A stretch of DNA of 16,571 nt from Propionibacteriaceae bacterium (GCA_003158895.1 PMLO01000191.1:1-16571), one strand, 5' to 3'. Counted from the first letter of the stretch, positions 7,316 through 15,558 are shown. Translations and numbers: made by a program. Notes: a model not told the origin generated them from the letters alone.

Positions 7316-8107
7316 TCAGATGCCTCCGGCGACCCATTCCACCCACGCGCCGACGCCCTCGCCCGTGCGCGCGGACAACTCGAAGACGGTCACCCCGGGG
7401 TTGACGGCCTCAAGGTTGCGCCGGAACAGACCCATGTCGAACTCAAGGTACGGAGCCAGGTCGACCTTGTTCACCACGACGACTTCGACGCTGCGGAACA
7501 TCACGGGGTACTTCAGCGGCTTGTCCTCACCCTCAGGCAGGGAGAACACCATCGCCTTCCTGTGCTCGCCGACCTCGAACTCGGCCGGGCAGACCAGGTT
7601 GCCGACGTTCTCGATGATCACGAGGTCGAGATCGGCGAGGTCGAGTCCACGCAGGGCTCGGGCGACCATCGGTGCGTCGAGATGACACTCGCCTCCGAAA
7701 CCGTTGCCCGTGTTGAGCAGGGAGATCTGCGCGCCGAAGCCGTCGAGGCGTTCGGCGTCGAGCGGCGTCTCGATATCGCCCTCGACAATGCCCACTCGCA
7801 CGCGTCCCTCGAGGGCGGCCAAGGTGCGCTGGAGCAGCGTGGTCTTGCCGGACCCGGGCGAGCTCATCAAGTTCACGGCGCGCACCCCGGCCGCGTCCAG
7901 CGCAGCTCGGTTGGCCGCGGCGAACCGGTCGTTCTCGGCATAGATGTCCTCGAGGACTTCGATGCGCTCGCGCCCCGTGGCGTAACCGGAATGGTCGCCG
8001 ATCAGCTCGGCACGCTCCTCCTCGTGCTGGTGCTCGTGGATGTGGTCGTGGTCGTGGTGCTCGTGGGCATGCACCGTGCCGTCGTCATGTCGGTGGAAAC
8101 GTCCCAT
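7316..8107 (-). CDS. hypB: HypB hydrogenase nickel-incorporation GTPase
   Basis: A 263-residue GTPase that drives nickel delivery with HypA. The first 30 residues contain 11 histidines (HAHEHHDHDHIHEHQH), a nickel-storage region as in rhizobial and actinobacterial HypB. The P-loop is SSPGSGKTT (about 82-90), the metal site shared at the dimer interface is C141-H142 plus C173 (GGECH, ENVGNLVC), and the base-recognition motif is NKVD (213-216). The ATG at 8107 has AAAGGA upstream and lies inside the end of hypA2 (23-nt overlap), so the two are coupled. The gene is intact and followed by hyaA after 157 nt. Confidence 0.96.
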   Translation of the reverse strand: MGRFHRHDDGTVHAHEHHDHDHIHEHQHEEERAELIGDHSGYATGRERIEVLEDIYAENDRFAAANRAALDAAGVRAVNLMSSPGSGKTTLLQRTLAALEGRVRVGIVEGDIETPLDAERLDGFGAQISLLNTGNGFGGECHLDAPMVARALRGLDLADLDLVIIENVGNLVCPAEFEVGEHRKAMVFSLPEGEDKPLKYPVMFRSVEVVVVNKVDLAPYLEFDMGLFRRNLEAVNPGVTVFELSARTGEGVGAWVEWVAGGI

Positions 8108-8459
8108 CGCAGGTTCCTTTCTCGATGTCGATGTCGATGGCGGTCAAGGTGAACTGTTCGCCACTTACGACGCGTGTGGCGGCTGAGCCGCAGGCAGCGC
8201 AGCCGAAGCCGAGTTCTGGGCCCAGCTTGGTGTCGGCGCCGCACTCGTCGCAGGTGAGCACGGCAGGTAGAAGGTCCAGGTCGAGCTCCGCGGCTCCGAG
8301 CGGTGTGCCGCGCACCGTGAACACCCACGCATGCTCGAGAGCTTCCGGTACGACCTGGCGCAGCGCCCCGATTGCGACGTACACGACGCGGACCTGTCGC
8401 CCCCGTGCCGCGCGGCTCACCGCCGCAGCCAGCTGGAGGCTGAGCGAGACCTCGTGCAC
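8085..8459 (-). CDS. hypA: HypA/HybF hydrogenase nickel-insertion protein (second paralogue)
   Basis: A 124-residue protein with GTG start at 8459 chosen because it gives the (M)HEVSLSLQLA N-terminus needed for the nickel site. The open frame extends further upstream but would cross the divergent hypF start. The zinc site is TCDEC plus GCAAC, with 14 residues between the two pairs. It overlaps hypB by 23 nt, which fits the usual hypAB pairing, so this copy probably serves the HypB made here. It differs clearly from the other HypA (2008) in sequence and therefore is not a recent duplicate. It shares a 91-nt divergent upstream region with hypF. Confidence 0.92.
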   Translation of the reverse strand: MHEVSLSLQLAAAVSRAARGRQVRVVYVAIGALRQVVPEALEHAWVFTVRGTPLGAAELDLDLLPAVLTCDECGADTKLGPELGFGCAACGSAATRVVSGEQFTLTAIDIDIEKGTCDGTFPPT

Positions 8460-8505
8460 GGCCCGTCCTTCCGGCTGCGCCGGCACTGCCATAGTGGCGG
8501 GCGTG

Positions 8506-8524
8506 GCCAGTGTTCCATACTGGC
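8506..8524. promoter_or_regulatory. Dyad in the hypA2-hypF divergent intergenic region
   Basis: GCCAGT and ACTGGC are perfect inverted arms of 6 bp separated by 7 nt, centred between the divergent hypA2 and hypF starts (36 nt from the hypF ATG to the centre). Position suggests an operator controlling one or both directions. The spacer length equals that of the dyad before hyaA, though the arms differ. No convincing -10/-35 pair could be assigned. Confidence 0.35.
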
Positions 8525-8550
8525 GGCCGGGTACAGCGAGGGGGCTACGG

Positions 8551-10857
8551 ATGCCAGAGGTGCGGCGAGAGTATCTGCTCCGTGGTGTCGTGCAGGGGGT
8601 CGGCTTCCGTCCCCACGTGGCGACGGTTGCCGCTCTGCACCCCGTGACCGGGTTCTGCGGAAACGACGACCTGCAGGTGTTCATCGAAGCCCAGGGCGAG
8701 CCTGGCGTGCTGGACGCATTCCTCGACGACCTGCTGGCCACGCTGCCGCCGCTGGCGCGAGTAATCGGACGCTCCAGCCGCGAGCTGCCGCTGCTGCCGG
8801 AAGAGACCGGCTTCCGCATCGTCCCCAGCCGCCATCTGTCCGGGGTGCGCACCTTGATCCCTCCCGATGTCGCCACCTGTGCCGACTGCCTAGCCGACAT
8901 GGCCGACCCAGGCAACCGGCGGTTCGGTTACGCCTTCACGACCTGTACGAACTGTGGGCCGCGGCTCACCATCATCGAGGACCTTCCGTACGACCGGCCG
9001 GCCACGACCATGCGGGTCTTCGGCATGTGCAGTGCGTGTCAGCGCGAGTACAGCGACCCGTACGACCGTCGCTACCACGCGCAGCCCATCAGCTGCTACG
9101 ACTGCGGTCCCAGGATCTGGTTGACACGAAACGGTGAGGATGCCGCGACCCGCCCAACGGGCGAGGTCACAGCCGCTGAGCAGGCCGCTGTCATCGACGA
9201 GGCCCGCGCGCGGTTGCAGGCCGGTGAGATGCTGGCGGTGAAGGGCCTGGGAGGTTTCCACCTCATGGCCGACGCCCGGCACGGGGAGGCCGTGGCTCGG
9301 CTGCGGGAGCGCAAGCGGCGCTCGGGAAACCCGTTCGCCGTGATGGTGCCGGACCTCGAGGCGGCCGCTGAGTTGGCTGACCTCTCATCGGCCCAGAAGG
9401 ACGCACTGTCATCACCGGCACGACCGATCGTCATCGCTCCGATGGCATCCACGTACAACCTGGTGGACGCCGTCGCGCCCGGACTGTCGGACGTCGGGGT
9501 GATGCTGCCGTACACCCCGCTGCACGCCCTGCTGCTCAGCCCCGGGTTGGCACTGGTGGCAACCTCGGGCAATCTCAGCGAGGAGCCGTTGTGCTACACG
9601 AACGACGACGCTCTCGACCGGCTGGCTGGGCTCGCGGACAGCTTCCTGCTCCACGACCGCGACATCCATGTGCCGGTGGAGGACTCGGTCATGCTCGCCA
9701 TGCCGGACGGCGAAGCGATGCCGGTGCGGCGCTCGCGCGGCCACGCTCCGCTGCCGGTGCTGCTGCCTTCCGGAGCTGACGGACCTGTCGTCCTGGCGGT
9801 CGGCGGCGAGCTGAAGAACACGTTCGCGTTGGCCAGCGGCGACATGGCGTTCGTGTCCGCTCACGTGGGAGATATGGGCTCGCTCGCGTCGCAGTGGGCG
9901 TTCGAGGCATCAGTGCGTCAACTCGTGGGCATTCACCGACGTGAGCCCGAAGTGGTCGCCTGCGACCTGCACCCCGGCTATGCCACGACCGCTTGGGCGG
10001 AGCGGTACATCGAATCTCATTCGGACGTACGGCTGGTGCCTGTGCAACATCACGTCGCGCACGCGTTGTCGCTGTTGGCCGAACACGGCATCGCCGACGG
10101 TCCGGTCGTGGTAGCTGCGCTGGACGGCACCGGCTACGGCACGGATGGCACGATCTGGGGCGGGGAAGTACTTGTCCTCGCCGAGCAGGGACGGTCTCCC
10201 TGGTCATGGCGGCGCGCCTGGCACGTACCCACCTTCGGGCTGGTCGGCGGCGACCGGGCGGTCCGGCAGCCCTGGCGCGTCGCGCAGGGACTCGCGTCGG
10301 CCTGGGGGCTCGACATCACCGATACCCCCGCCACGCTGGGAGCACCCGTCGCCGAGCTGCGTCTTGTACGCTCCCAACTGGCATCGGGGCACGGGGTGGT
10401 GGCCACGAGCTCTGTCGGACGCCTGTTCGACGCGGCCTCCGCGTTGTTGGGGGTGTGCCTGGAGACGAGCTACGAGGCGCAGGCGGCGATGTTGCTCGAA
10501 GGAGCCGCTGCCAGCGTCGACGCTGTACGGACTGGGGCCGAGCCCGCCACGTTGCGCGACGTGTTCGGCGAGCTGCTGGCACACGTGGAGCGCCCGGTGC
10601 CCGAGCGTGCCCTACGGTTTCACCTGGGTCTGGCCGACGTCCTGGCGGCTCGGGTCGCGGCGGAGGCGACCGCGGCGGGCACGCACCTGGTCGGCCTCAC
10701 GGGGGGCGTGAGCGTGAACCGGGTCTTCAGCACAGCCCTCGTCGCCAGCCTGCGCGAACGCGGCTTCGATGTCCTCACCCACCGCGTGGTACCACCCACC
10801 GACGGGGGGCTCAGCCTCGGACAGGCCTGGGCCGGCCGGCTGGCGGACGCCGGATGA
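8551..10857 (+). CDS. hypF: HypF carbamoyltransferase for CN ligand synthesis
   Basis: A 768-residue protein of normal HypF length. The ATG at 8551 is preceded by GAGGGGG at about 6 nt; the longer open frame reaching 8125 runs antisense through hypA2 and was rejected. Domains in order: N-terminal acylphosphatase (VVQGVGFRPHV, residues 13-23), two zinc fingers (C110/C113 with C132/C135; C160/C163 with C182/C185), a YrdC/Sua5-like domain with KGLGGFHLM, and a Kae1-like carbamoyltransferase domain containing HHVAHALS (H500, H501, H504) and DGTGYGTDGTIWGGE. It converts carbamoyl phosphate to a carbamoyl adenylate and carbamoylates the C-terminal Cys of HypE. It ends 3 nt from the convergent hypE stop. 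Confidence 0.97.
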   Translation: MPEVRREYLLRGVVQGVGFRPHVATVAALHPVTGFCGNDDLQVFIEAQGEPGVLDAFLDDLLATLPPLARVIGRSSRELPLLPEETGFRIVPSRHLSGVRTLIPPDVATCADCLADMADPGNRRFGYAFTTCTNCGPRLTIIEDLPYDRPATTMRVFGMCSACQREYSDPYDRRYHAQPISCYDCGPRIWLTRNGEDAATRPTGEVTAAEQAAVIDEARARLQAGEMLAVKGLGGFHLMADARHGEAVARLRERKRRSGNPFAVMVPDLEAAAELADLSSAQKDALSSPARPIVIAPMASTYNLVDAVAPGLSDVGVMLPYTPLHALLLSPGLALVATSGNLSEEPLCYTNDDALDRLAGLADSFLLHDRDIHVPVEDSVMLAMPDGEAMPVRRSRGHAPLPVLLPSGADGPVVLAVGGELKNTFALASGDMAFVSAHVGDMGSLASQWAFEASVRQLVGIHRREPEVVACDLHPGYATTAWAERYIESHSDVRLVPVQHHVAHALSLLAEHGIADGPVVVAALDGTGYGTDGTIWGGEVLVLAEQGRSPWSWRRAWHVPTFGLVGGDRAVRQPWRVAQGLASAWGLDITDTPATLGAPVAELRLVRSQLASGHGVVATSSVGRLFDAASALLGVCLETSYEAQAAMLLEGAAASVDAVRTGAEPATLRDVFGELLAHVERPVPERALRFHLGLADVLAARVAAEATAAGTHLVGLTGGVSVNRVFSTALVASLRERGFDVLTHRVVPPTDGGLSLGQAWAGRLADAG

Positions 10858-10860
10858 CTC

Positions 10861-11967
10861 TCAGCAGATCCGAGGAAGCGGGTCCCCGACGAGCATGTCG
10901 ACCATACGGGTTCCGCCCAGTGCGGTGACCAGGACGACGGCCGAAGCGGGTTCGGCGACGAGACGCCCAACCAGCGCGGCCTCCTCGCCGCCTGGCAGCG
11001 ACCGCAGCGCGGCAAGGGCCGCATCCGCCTCTTCCGGCGGGACGACCGCGACGAAGGTGCCTTCGTTGGCGACGTAGAGCGGGTCGATGCCGAGCATGTC
11101 GCACGCGCCGCGGGTCATCTCATGCACGGGGACCGCGAGTTCCTCCACGACCACGCCGAGCCCGGTGGCACGCGCCAGCTCGTTGAGCACTGTGCCTAGC
11201 CCACCGCGGGTGGCGTCACGCATCCAACGGGTGTGAGGGCTCGCGGCGAGCAGTGCCTCCACGAGATGGTTCACCGCGCGCGTGTCGGAGGCGATGGGCG
11301 CTTCGATAGCGAGATCGCCGCGGGCCAGCATCACGGCCATGCCGTGGTCGCCGATGGCACCGGACAGGAGCAGCCGGTCACCGCGCCGTACCTGTGCCGC
11401 TCCGAGCGCGCGTCCGTCCGGCACGAACCCGATACCAGCCGTGGTGATGAAGAGCCGGTCGGCAGCACCGCGTGGGACGACCTTGGTATCACCGGTGATG
11501 ATCCTCACGCCCGCGGTTTCGGCCGCTTGCCGCATAGCGGCGACCTCACGGCGCAGCACGTCGACGGACAGACCCTCTTCCAGAACGAAAGCGGCCGAGA
11601 GAAACGCAGGGACAGCCCCAGAGACGGCGAGGTCGTTGACCGTGCCGTTCACGGCCAGCTCGCCGATGCTGCCGCCGGGGAAGCTGATCGGGTTCACCAC
11701 GTACGAGTCCGTGGACATCGCGATCCGTCCTCCGGTCGTGGCCAGCTCATCGGTGCCGACCACACCCGCGTCACCGAGCTCAGCGAGCACGTCTCCGCCG
11801 AAGCCCTCAAGAAAGACCGCGTCCACCAGGGCTGCGGAAGATTTCCCCCCGGCTCCGTGGGCAAGCGTCACGACGTCGTCGGTGAACTTCTGGCGGCGCG
11901 ACCTGACCTGGGCGATCCGTTCGTTGACTTGCCCCTCGTCCTCGTTGAGCCGGTTCTTCGGGTCCAT
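10861..11967 (-). CDS. hypE: HypE thiocarbamate dehydratase
   Basis: A 368-residue protein of the AIR-synthase/PurM-like superfamily. The start at ATG 11967 has GGAG at 5 nt; a TTG 18 nt upstream (11985) is possible but lacks such a site. The N-terminal half contains TLAHGAGGKSSAALVDAVF and STDSYVVNPISFPGGSIGELAVNGTVNDL, the ATP-binding features of HypE, then GDTKVVPRG. It ends with PRIC, the C-terminal Cys that HypF carbamoylates and HypE dehydrates to thiocyanate for cyanide transfer to HypC-HypD. It converges with hypF and is divergent from hypC with a 119-nt gap, so expression is separate from both neighbours. Confidence 0.96.
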   Translation of the reverse strand: MDPKNRLNEDEGQVNERIAQVRSRRQKFTDDVVTLAHGAGGKSSAALVDAVFLEGFGGDVLAELGDAGVVGTDELATTGGRIAMSTDSYVVNPISFPGGSIGELAVNGTVNDLAVSGAVPAFLSAAFVLEEGLSVDVLRREVAAMRQAAETAGVRIITGDTKVVPRGAADRLFITTAGIGFVPDGRALGAAQVRRGDRLLLSGAIGDHGMAVMLARGDLAIEAPIASDTRAVNHLVEALLAASPHTRWMRDATRGGLGTVLNELARATGLGVVVEELAVPVHEMTRGACDMLGIDPLYVANEGTFVAVVPPEEADAALAALRSLPGGEEAALVGRLVAEPASAVVLVTALGGTRMVDMLVGDPLPRIC

Positions 11968-12086
11968 CTTGCTCCGCTCGCTCAAGGTCCCTCACAGGCG
12001 CCTCCGGTTGGCGCAAACCGGGCTCCCGGGGTGATGATAGCCGGGTGCGCCGGAGTCAGATGCCGGCGAAGGATGAGGTGGCTGGC

Positions 12087-12362
12087 ATGTGCCTGGGTGT
12101 ACCGGCTGAGGTGGTGGACATCCCGGACGCGGACATACCCCGTGCGAGAGTCGCGATCAACGGTGTCGAGCGGATCGTGGCGACCGACCTGCTCACCGAC
12201 GAGGGTCTGGTGATCGGCGACTGGGTGCTGGTGCACGTCGGTTTCGCCCTGAGCCGTATCGACGCCGACGAGGCTGCTATGACGCTCGACCAGATCAAAC
12301 GGCTGGGCAACAACACCTTCGAGACCGAGCTCGAGTCGTTCAGGGGCTCTGCCATCGAATGA
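12087..12362 (+). CDS. hypC: HypC hydrogenase assembly chaperone (second, canonical paralogue)
   Basis: A 91-residue protein starting ATG-TGC (MCLGVPAEVVDI) with GAGG 8 nt upstream; the in-frame start at 12045 was rejected. Cys2 and the VGFALSRIDADEA segment are typical of HypC. Its TGA overlaps the hypD ATG (ATGA at 12359-12362), the classical hypCD coupling. HypC and HypD form the complex on which Fe(CN)2CO is assembled. This is the copy most likely to partner HypD, while the paralogue at 720 travels with the large-subunit-like protein. Confidence 0.95.
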   Translation: MCLGVPAEVVDIPDADIPRARVAINGVERIVATDLLTDEGLVIGDWVLVHVGFALSRIDADEAAMTLDQIKRLGNNTFETELESFRGSAIE

Positions 12363-13510
12363 AATACGTCGACGAGTTCCGCGACCCGGAGGGCGCGAAG
12401 GTCCTGCTGCGCCGGATCGAGCAGCTCGCCGAGCGGTTGGAGCGGCCGCTCGCCGTGATGGAGATCTGCGGCGGCCATACCCACACGATCTATCGGCACG
12501 GGCTGGAGCACTTGCTCCCGGACGCCATCGAACTGATACACGGCCCGGGCTGCCCCGTGTGCGTGATCCCGATGGGCAGGGTCGACGACGCGATGTGGCT
12601 GGCACGTCAGCCGAACGTCATCCTCACGACCTTCGGCGACATGATGCGGGTCCCTGGTTCGTCCGGGGAGTCGTTGCTCGACGTCCGGGCGGGCGGCGCC
12701 GATGTCCGGTTCGTGTACTCACCGCTGGAGGCACTCAAGATCGCCCGGGAGAACCCAGACCAGCAGGTGGTGTTCTTCGCGGTCGGCTTCGAGACCACCG
12801 CGCCGTCAACCGCCGTGACTCTGGAGCAGGCGCGCCGCGAGCAGGCCACCAACTTCTCGGTCTTCAGCAACCACGTGACCATCGAGCCACCGCTGAGGGC
12901 GATCGTCAACGGCGGAGAGACCCGCGTCGACGCCTTCATCGGGCCCGGTCATGTCGCCACCGTGGTGGGAACGACGGCATTCGAGTTCCTCCCCGACGAG
13001 TTCAACCTTCCGGTGGTCGTGACCGGGTTCGAGCCCCTGGACATCCTGCAGGCTGTGGCCATGCTGCTCGAGCAGTTCACTTCAGGTGAGGTCGCCGCCG
13101 GTCGGGCGCGGGTCGAGAACCAGTACGCACGGGTCGTACGCACCGACGGCAACAAGGCCGCTCGAGCATTGATGGACCGTACGTTCGCGCTGCGGGAGAC
13201 CTTCGAATGGCGCGGGCTGGGGTGGATCGAGCGTTCCGGGCTGGGGGTCTCGCCTGAGTACGCCGCGTGGGATGCGGAGCAGCGGTTCACGGTCCCGGGG
13301 ATCAGAGTGGAGGATCCGCCCGCATGCGAGTGCGGCTCGGTACTCACGGGAAGGATCAAGCCGTGGGAGTGCCGCGTCTTCGGCACCGCCTGCATGCCCG
13401 CCACTCCTATCGGCACATGCATGGTCTCTCCGGAGGGCGCCTGTGCCGCCTACTACAACTTCGGCAGGATCGACCGGGCAACCGCCCATGCGGTGGTCAT
13501 CCAGGACTGA
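12359..13510 (+). CDS. hypD: HypD iron-sulfur scaffold for Fe(CN)2CO assembly
   Basis: A 383-residue HypD. It has the conserved EICGGHTH (C37, H40) and HGPGCPVCV (C65, C68) motifs, GFETTAPSTA, and a C-terminal [4Fe-4S] region with CECGS, WECRVFGTAC, GTCMVS and GACAAYY. HypD takes cyanide from HypE and builds the Fe(CN)2CO unit with HypC. It overlaps hypC by 4 nt. The gene is full-length and intact and marks the right-hand boundary of the recognisable hydrogenase locus; decayed and mobile DNA follows. Confidence 0.97.
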   Translation: MKYVDEFRDPEGAKVLLRRIEQLAERLERPLAVMEICGGHTHTIYRHGLEHLLPDAIELIHGPGCPVCVIPMGRVDDAMWLARQPNVILTTFGDMMRVPGSSGESLLDVRAGGADVRFVYSPLEALKIARENPDQQVVFFAVGFETTAPSTAVTLEQARREQATNFSVFSNHVTIEPPLRAIVNGGETRVDAFIGPGHVATVVGTTAFEFLPDEFNLPVVVTGFEPLDILQAVAMLLEQFTSGEVAAGRARVENQYARVVRTDGNKAARALMDRTFALRETFEWRGLGWIERSGLGVSPEYAAWDAEQRFTVPGIRVEDPPACECGSVLTGRIKPWECRVFGTACMPATPIGTCMVSPEGACAAYYNFGRIDRATAHAVVIQD

Positions 13511-13652
13511 CCGAGGTCGGCTCCAGCACCTCTGCCCACCCCCACCTCCCGATGTCTGGAACTACCCGGCAGTGCGCCTTCAGCCAGATGGGCTAGCTGG
13601 GTCCGCACACAGATGCGGTTGCCGCGTGGAGGAGATCGGCTGAGACGCCGCC

Positions 13653-14060
13653 GTGCACGGCGGGTGGGCCCGCGGTGCGTTCTTCACGCCGGCGGCGTTG
13701 TGTGAGTACCTGGGCTGTTCGTTCCGCGGACGAGGTCGTGCTTGAGCCTTCGTGTGGAGATGCCGAGTTTCTCCTCGCAGCCAACGCCCAGCTGCGTGAG
13801 CTGGGGGCGGTGGTCACCTTCGTGGGGCCGAGCTGCACGCTGACAGTGCCCGTCATGCACTCGCGCGTCTGGCTGGGGTAGGGCGTGACCATATGGCGAT
13901 CGACGTGGGCGACTTCTTCCGCCTCACTCCCACCCGTGACGTGACCGCGCTGGTCGGGAACCAGCCGTACGTGCGTTACCAGACGCATGCGGGGGAGGAC
14001 TGCACAGCCTCTCGGGAGGCTGCGCTTCGGACCGCCGACCCGGTGTCGGCGTCTTCCCGG
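13653..14060 (+). pseudogene. Decayed N6-adenine DNA methyltransferase fragment
   Basis: Three pieces in different frames look like one methyltransferase N-terminal region. RGAFFTPAALCEYL (13671-13712) is the segment that opens many class I DNA methylases. WAVRSADEVVLEPSCGDAEF (from about 13710), with motif I (EPSCGDAEFLLAA), is shifted by one frame. VGDFFRL and ALVGNQPYVRYQ (13905-13982), covering motif IV, return to the first frame after a stop and a region too short for a normal fold. The catalytic NPPY is NQPY. Frameshifts, the internal stop, the damaged motif and loss of the C-terminal part all indicate a dead gene. Related intact proteins are usually restriction-modification or phage-defence methylases; which type cannot be told. 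Confidence 0.65.
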
Positions 14061-14259
14061 GCGCGGCAGGAACACACCGACGGTCGTCCCCTACCGCGAC
14101 GCCTATGCGGGGAAGCGTGCGACCTTGACGCACGGTTCGCCCCGCCGCTTGAGCACACCACGGCGTAAGAATGTCGCCACGTTCTGTTGATCACAACCCG
14201 TCCTTACCCTCACGCGGATCACCCGCAAACTCACCCCCGAAGTCACCCTTGCAAGGGTC
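14061..14259. other. Unassigned stretch between methylase remnant and IS
   Basis: Both strands have only short open frames here, and I recognise none. The plus frame that follows the methylase motif IV stays open to 14168, but its sequence no longer resembles a methylase. The only structure seen is the palindrome at 14245-14258, directly before the IS end. Confidence 0.4.
14245..14258. repeat. Perfect 14-bp palindrome abutting the IS left end
   Basis: ACCCTTGCAAGGGT reads the same on both strands and ends 2 nt before the IS terminal repeat at 14260. It could be a former operator or hairpin chosen as the insertion target, or chance. A copy was not seen on the other side of the IS. Confidence 0.5.
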
Positions 14260-14285
14260 TGAATCGCCCCGGTGAGTCCGGAGAC
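14260..14285 (+). repeat. IS terminal inverted repeat, orfB-proximal end
   Basis: This begins TGAATCGCCCCGG and ends TCCGGAGAC. It matches the reverse complement of 15584-15609 at 23 of 26 positions, with the mismatches clustered in the centre. Confidence 0.9.
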
Positions 14286-14297
14286 GTGGTTGTTTGA

Positions 14298-15235
14298 CTA
14301 CGCAGCCTCCGTTGGCGGCTGCTTGCGATCGTAATGTGCGTTCTCCAGCTCGACGGGTGGGACGTCGCCGCAGTACTCGAACAGGCGGGTGGTGTTGAAC
14401 CAGTCGACCCATTCGGCGGTGGCGTATTCGACGGCGTCGAGGCCGGTCCAGGGCCCTTGGGGCCAGATCAGCTCCATCTTGTAGAGCCTGTTCACGGCCT
14501 CCGCGGCGGCATTGTCGTAGGAGTCGCCGACCGTGCCGACGGAGGCTTCGATGCCGGCCGCGGCGAGGCGCTCGGTGTAGGTAATGGACAGATATTGGGG
14601 CCGTGGTCGGTGTGAGCGACCAGAGCGGTGAAGTCGTCGCGGCCTTCGCGCTGCCTTGTCCAGATCGCCTGCTCGAGCGCGTCCAGGACCATGGCCGTCG
14701 TCATCGTGGTCGACACCCGCCAGCCCAGGATCCGGCGGGCGTAGGCGTCGATCACGAACCCGACATAGACCCACCCGGCCCACGTCGACACGTAGGTGAT
14801 GTCAGCCACCCAGAGCCTGTTCGGTGCCAGCGGCTCGAAGTCACGACGCACCAGATCCTCCGGTAAGGCGGCGGCCGGGTCCGGGATCGTGGTCCGCTTC
14901 CGGGTCCCGCGACGGGTCCCGACGAGCCCGTCGGCGCGCATCAGCCACTCGACGGTGCAGCGGGCCACCGGGATACCTTCCCGGTTCAGCTGCAGCCACA
15001 CCTTCCGCGGCCCATAGACGGACCGGTTCTTGGTGAAGACGCGTCGGATCTCGACCAGCAGCGCCTCGTCGCGGCGCTGCCGGCGGGTGGGTAGTTTGTC
15101 GGTCCACTCGTAGTAGGTCGACGGGGCGATCGGGACACCGTGCTCGCTGAGCACGGCGCAGATCGGCTGAACACCCCATCGCAGACCACCAGGCTCCTGG
15201 TGGGTGGCGTGCTCGCGGACGAAGTCCACGATCAC
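14298..15235 (-). pseudogene. IS3-family transposase OrfB (DDE), frameshifted
   Basis: OrfB starts at GTG 15235, which overlaps the OrfA stop as GTGA; a -1 frameshift on the T-rich run just upstream could also produce an OrfAB fusion. It contains the HTH_21 segment (TKNRSVYGPRKVWLQLN) and the rve integrase core: first Asp in VADITYV, second in HTDHG, Glu in GDSYDNAAAEAVN. Directly after HTDHG the frame breaks at the GGGG run (14597-14600). One nucleotide is missing relative to an intact reading, and the true continuation QYLSITYTERLAAAGIEASV lies in another frame ending at 14298. The read frame alone ends at 14492 and loses the catalytic Glu. It is either inactivated or a sequencing error in the homopolymer. 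Confidence 0.85.
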
Positions 15236-15558
15236 AGCCCTGGCCGGTCGAGCTCGGCCGCGAAGAAAACTGACGCCGCTTTCAGGATCGCGTTCGCGCG
15301 TCGCAGTTCGGCGTTCTCCCGTTTCAACCGCTTGATCTCGGCCGACTCCTCGCTGGAGACCCCGGGCCGTGACCCCTGGTCGATCTGGTCTTGGCGGACC
15401 CACTTGCGCAGCGTCTCCGCGGTGGCGATCCCTGGCAGGTTCGCCACATGACCCATCGAGGCCCAGTCCGTGGCCTGATCCGGGCGGCACTCGTGATACA
15501 TCCTGACCGCCCGAGCCTTCAGCTCAGCCGGATACCTCTTCGACGTGTTCCCAGGCAT
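15232..15558 (-). CDS. IS3-family transposase OrfA
   Basis: A 108-residue protein with an N-terminal helix-turn-helix (KRYPAELKARAVRMYHE, then TAETLRKWVRQDQID) that binds the IS ends. A leucine-zipper-like helix follows (SAEIKRLKRENAELRRANAI), used for dimerisation with OrfAB. The closing ILKAASVFFAAELDRPG is a hallmark of IS6110-type OrfA. It starts 26 nt inside the right inverted repeat. The frame is intact, so it might still be made and act as an inhibitor of related copies. Confidence 0.92.
   Translation of the reverse strand: MPGNTSKRYPAELKARAVRMYHECRPDQATDWASMGHVANLPGIATAETLRKWVRQDQIDQGSRPGVSSEESAEIKRLKRENAELRRANAILKAASVFFAAELDRPGL

Noticed and set aside
8125..8550. N-terminal extension of the hypF frame by 142 codons
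   Set aside because: It runs antisense through hypA2. The ATG at 8551 has a good ribosome binding site and gives the normal HypF N-terminus.
11968..11985. TTG start for hypE six codons upstream
   Set aside because: The ATG at 11967 has GGAG at 5 nt. The TTG has no comparable site.
12000..12086. Promoter in the hypE-hypC gap
   Set aside because: A TTGGCG and a TGATAG are present but 21 nt apart, outside the normal spacing, so no promoter was called.
13603..13618. Stem CCGCA-N6-TGCGG after hypD as a terminator
   Set aside because: It has only five base pairs, no T-tract and lies about 95 nt after the stop, so it is too weak to annotate.
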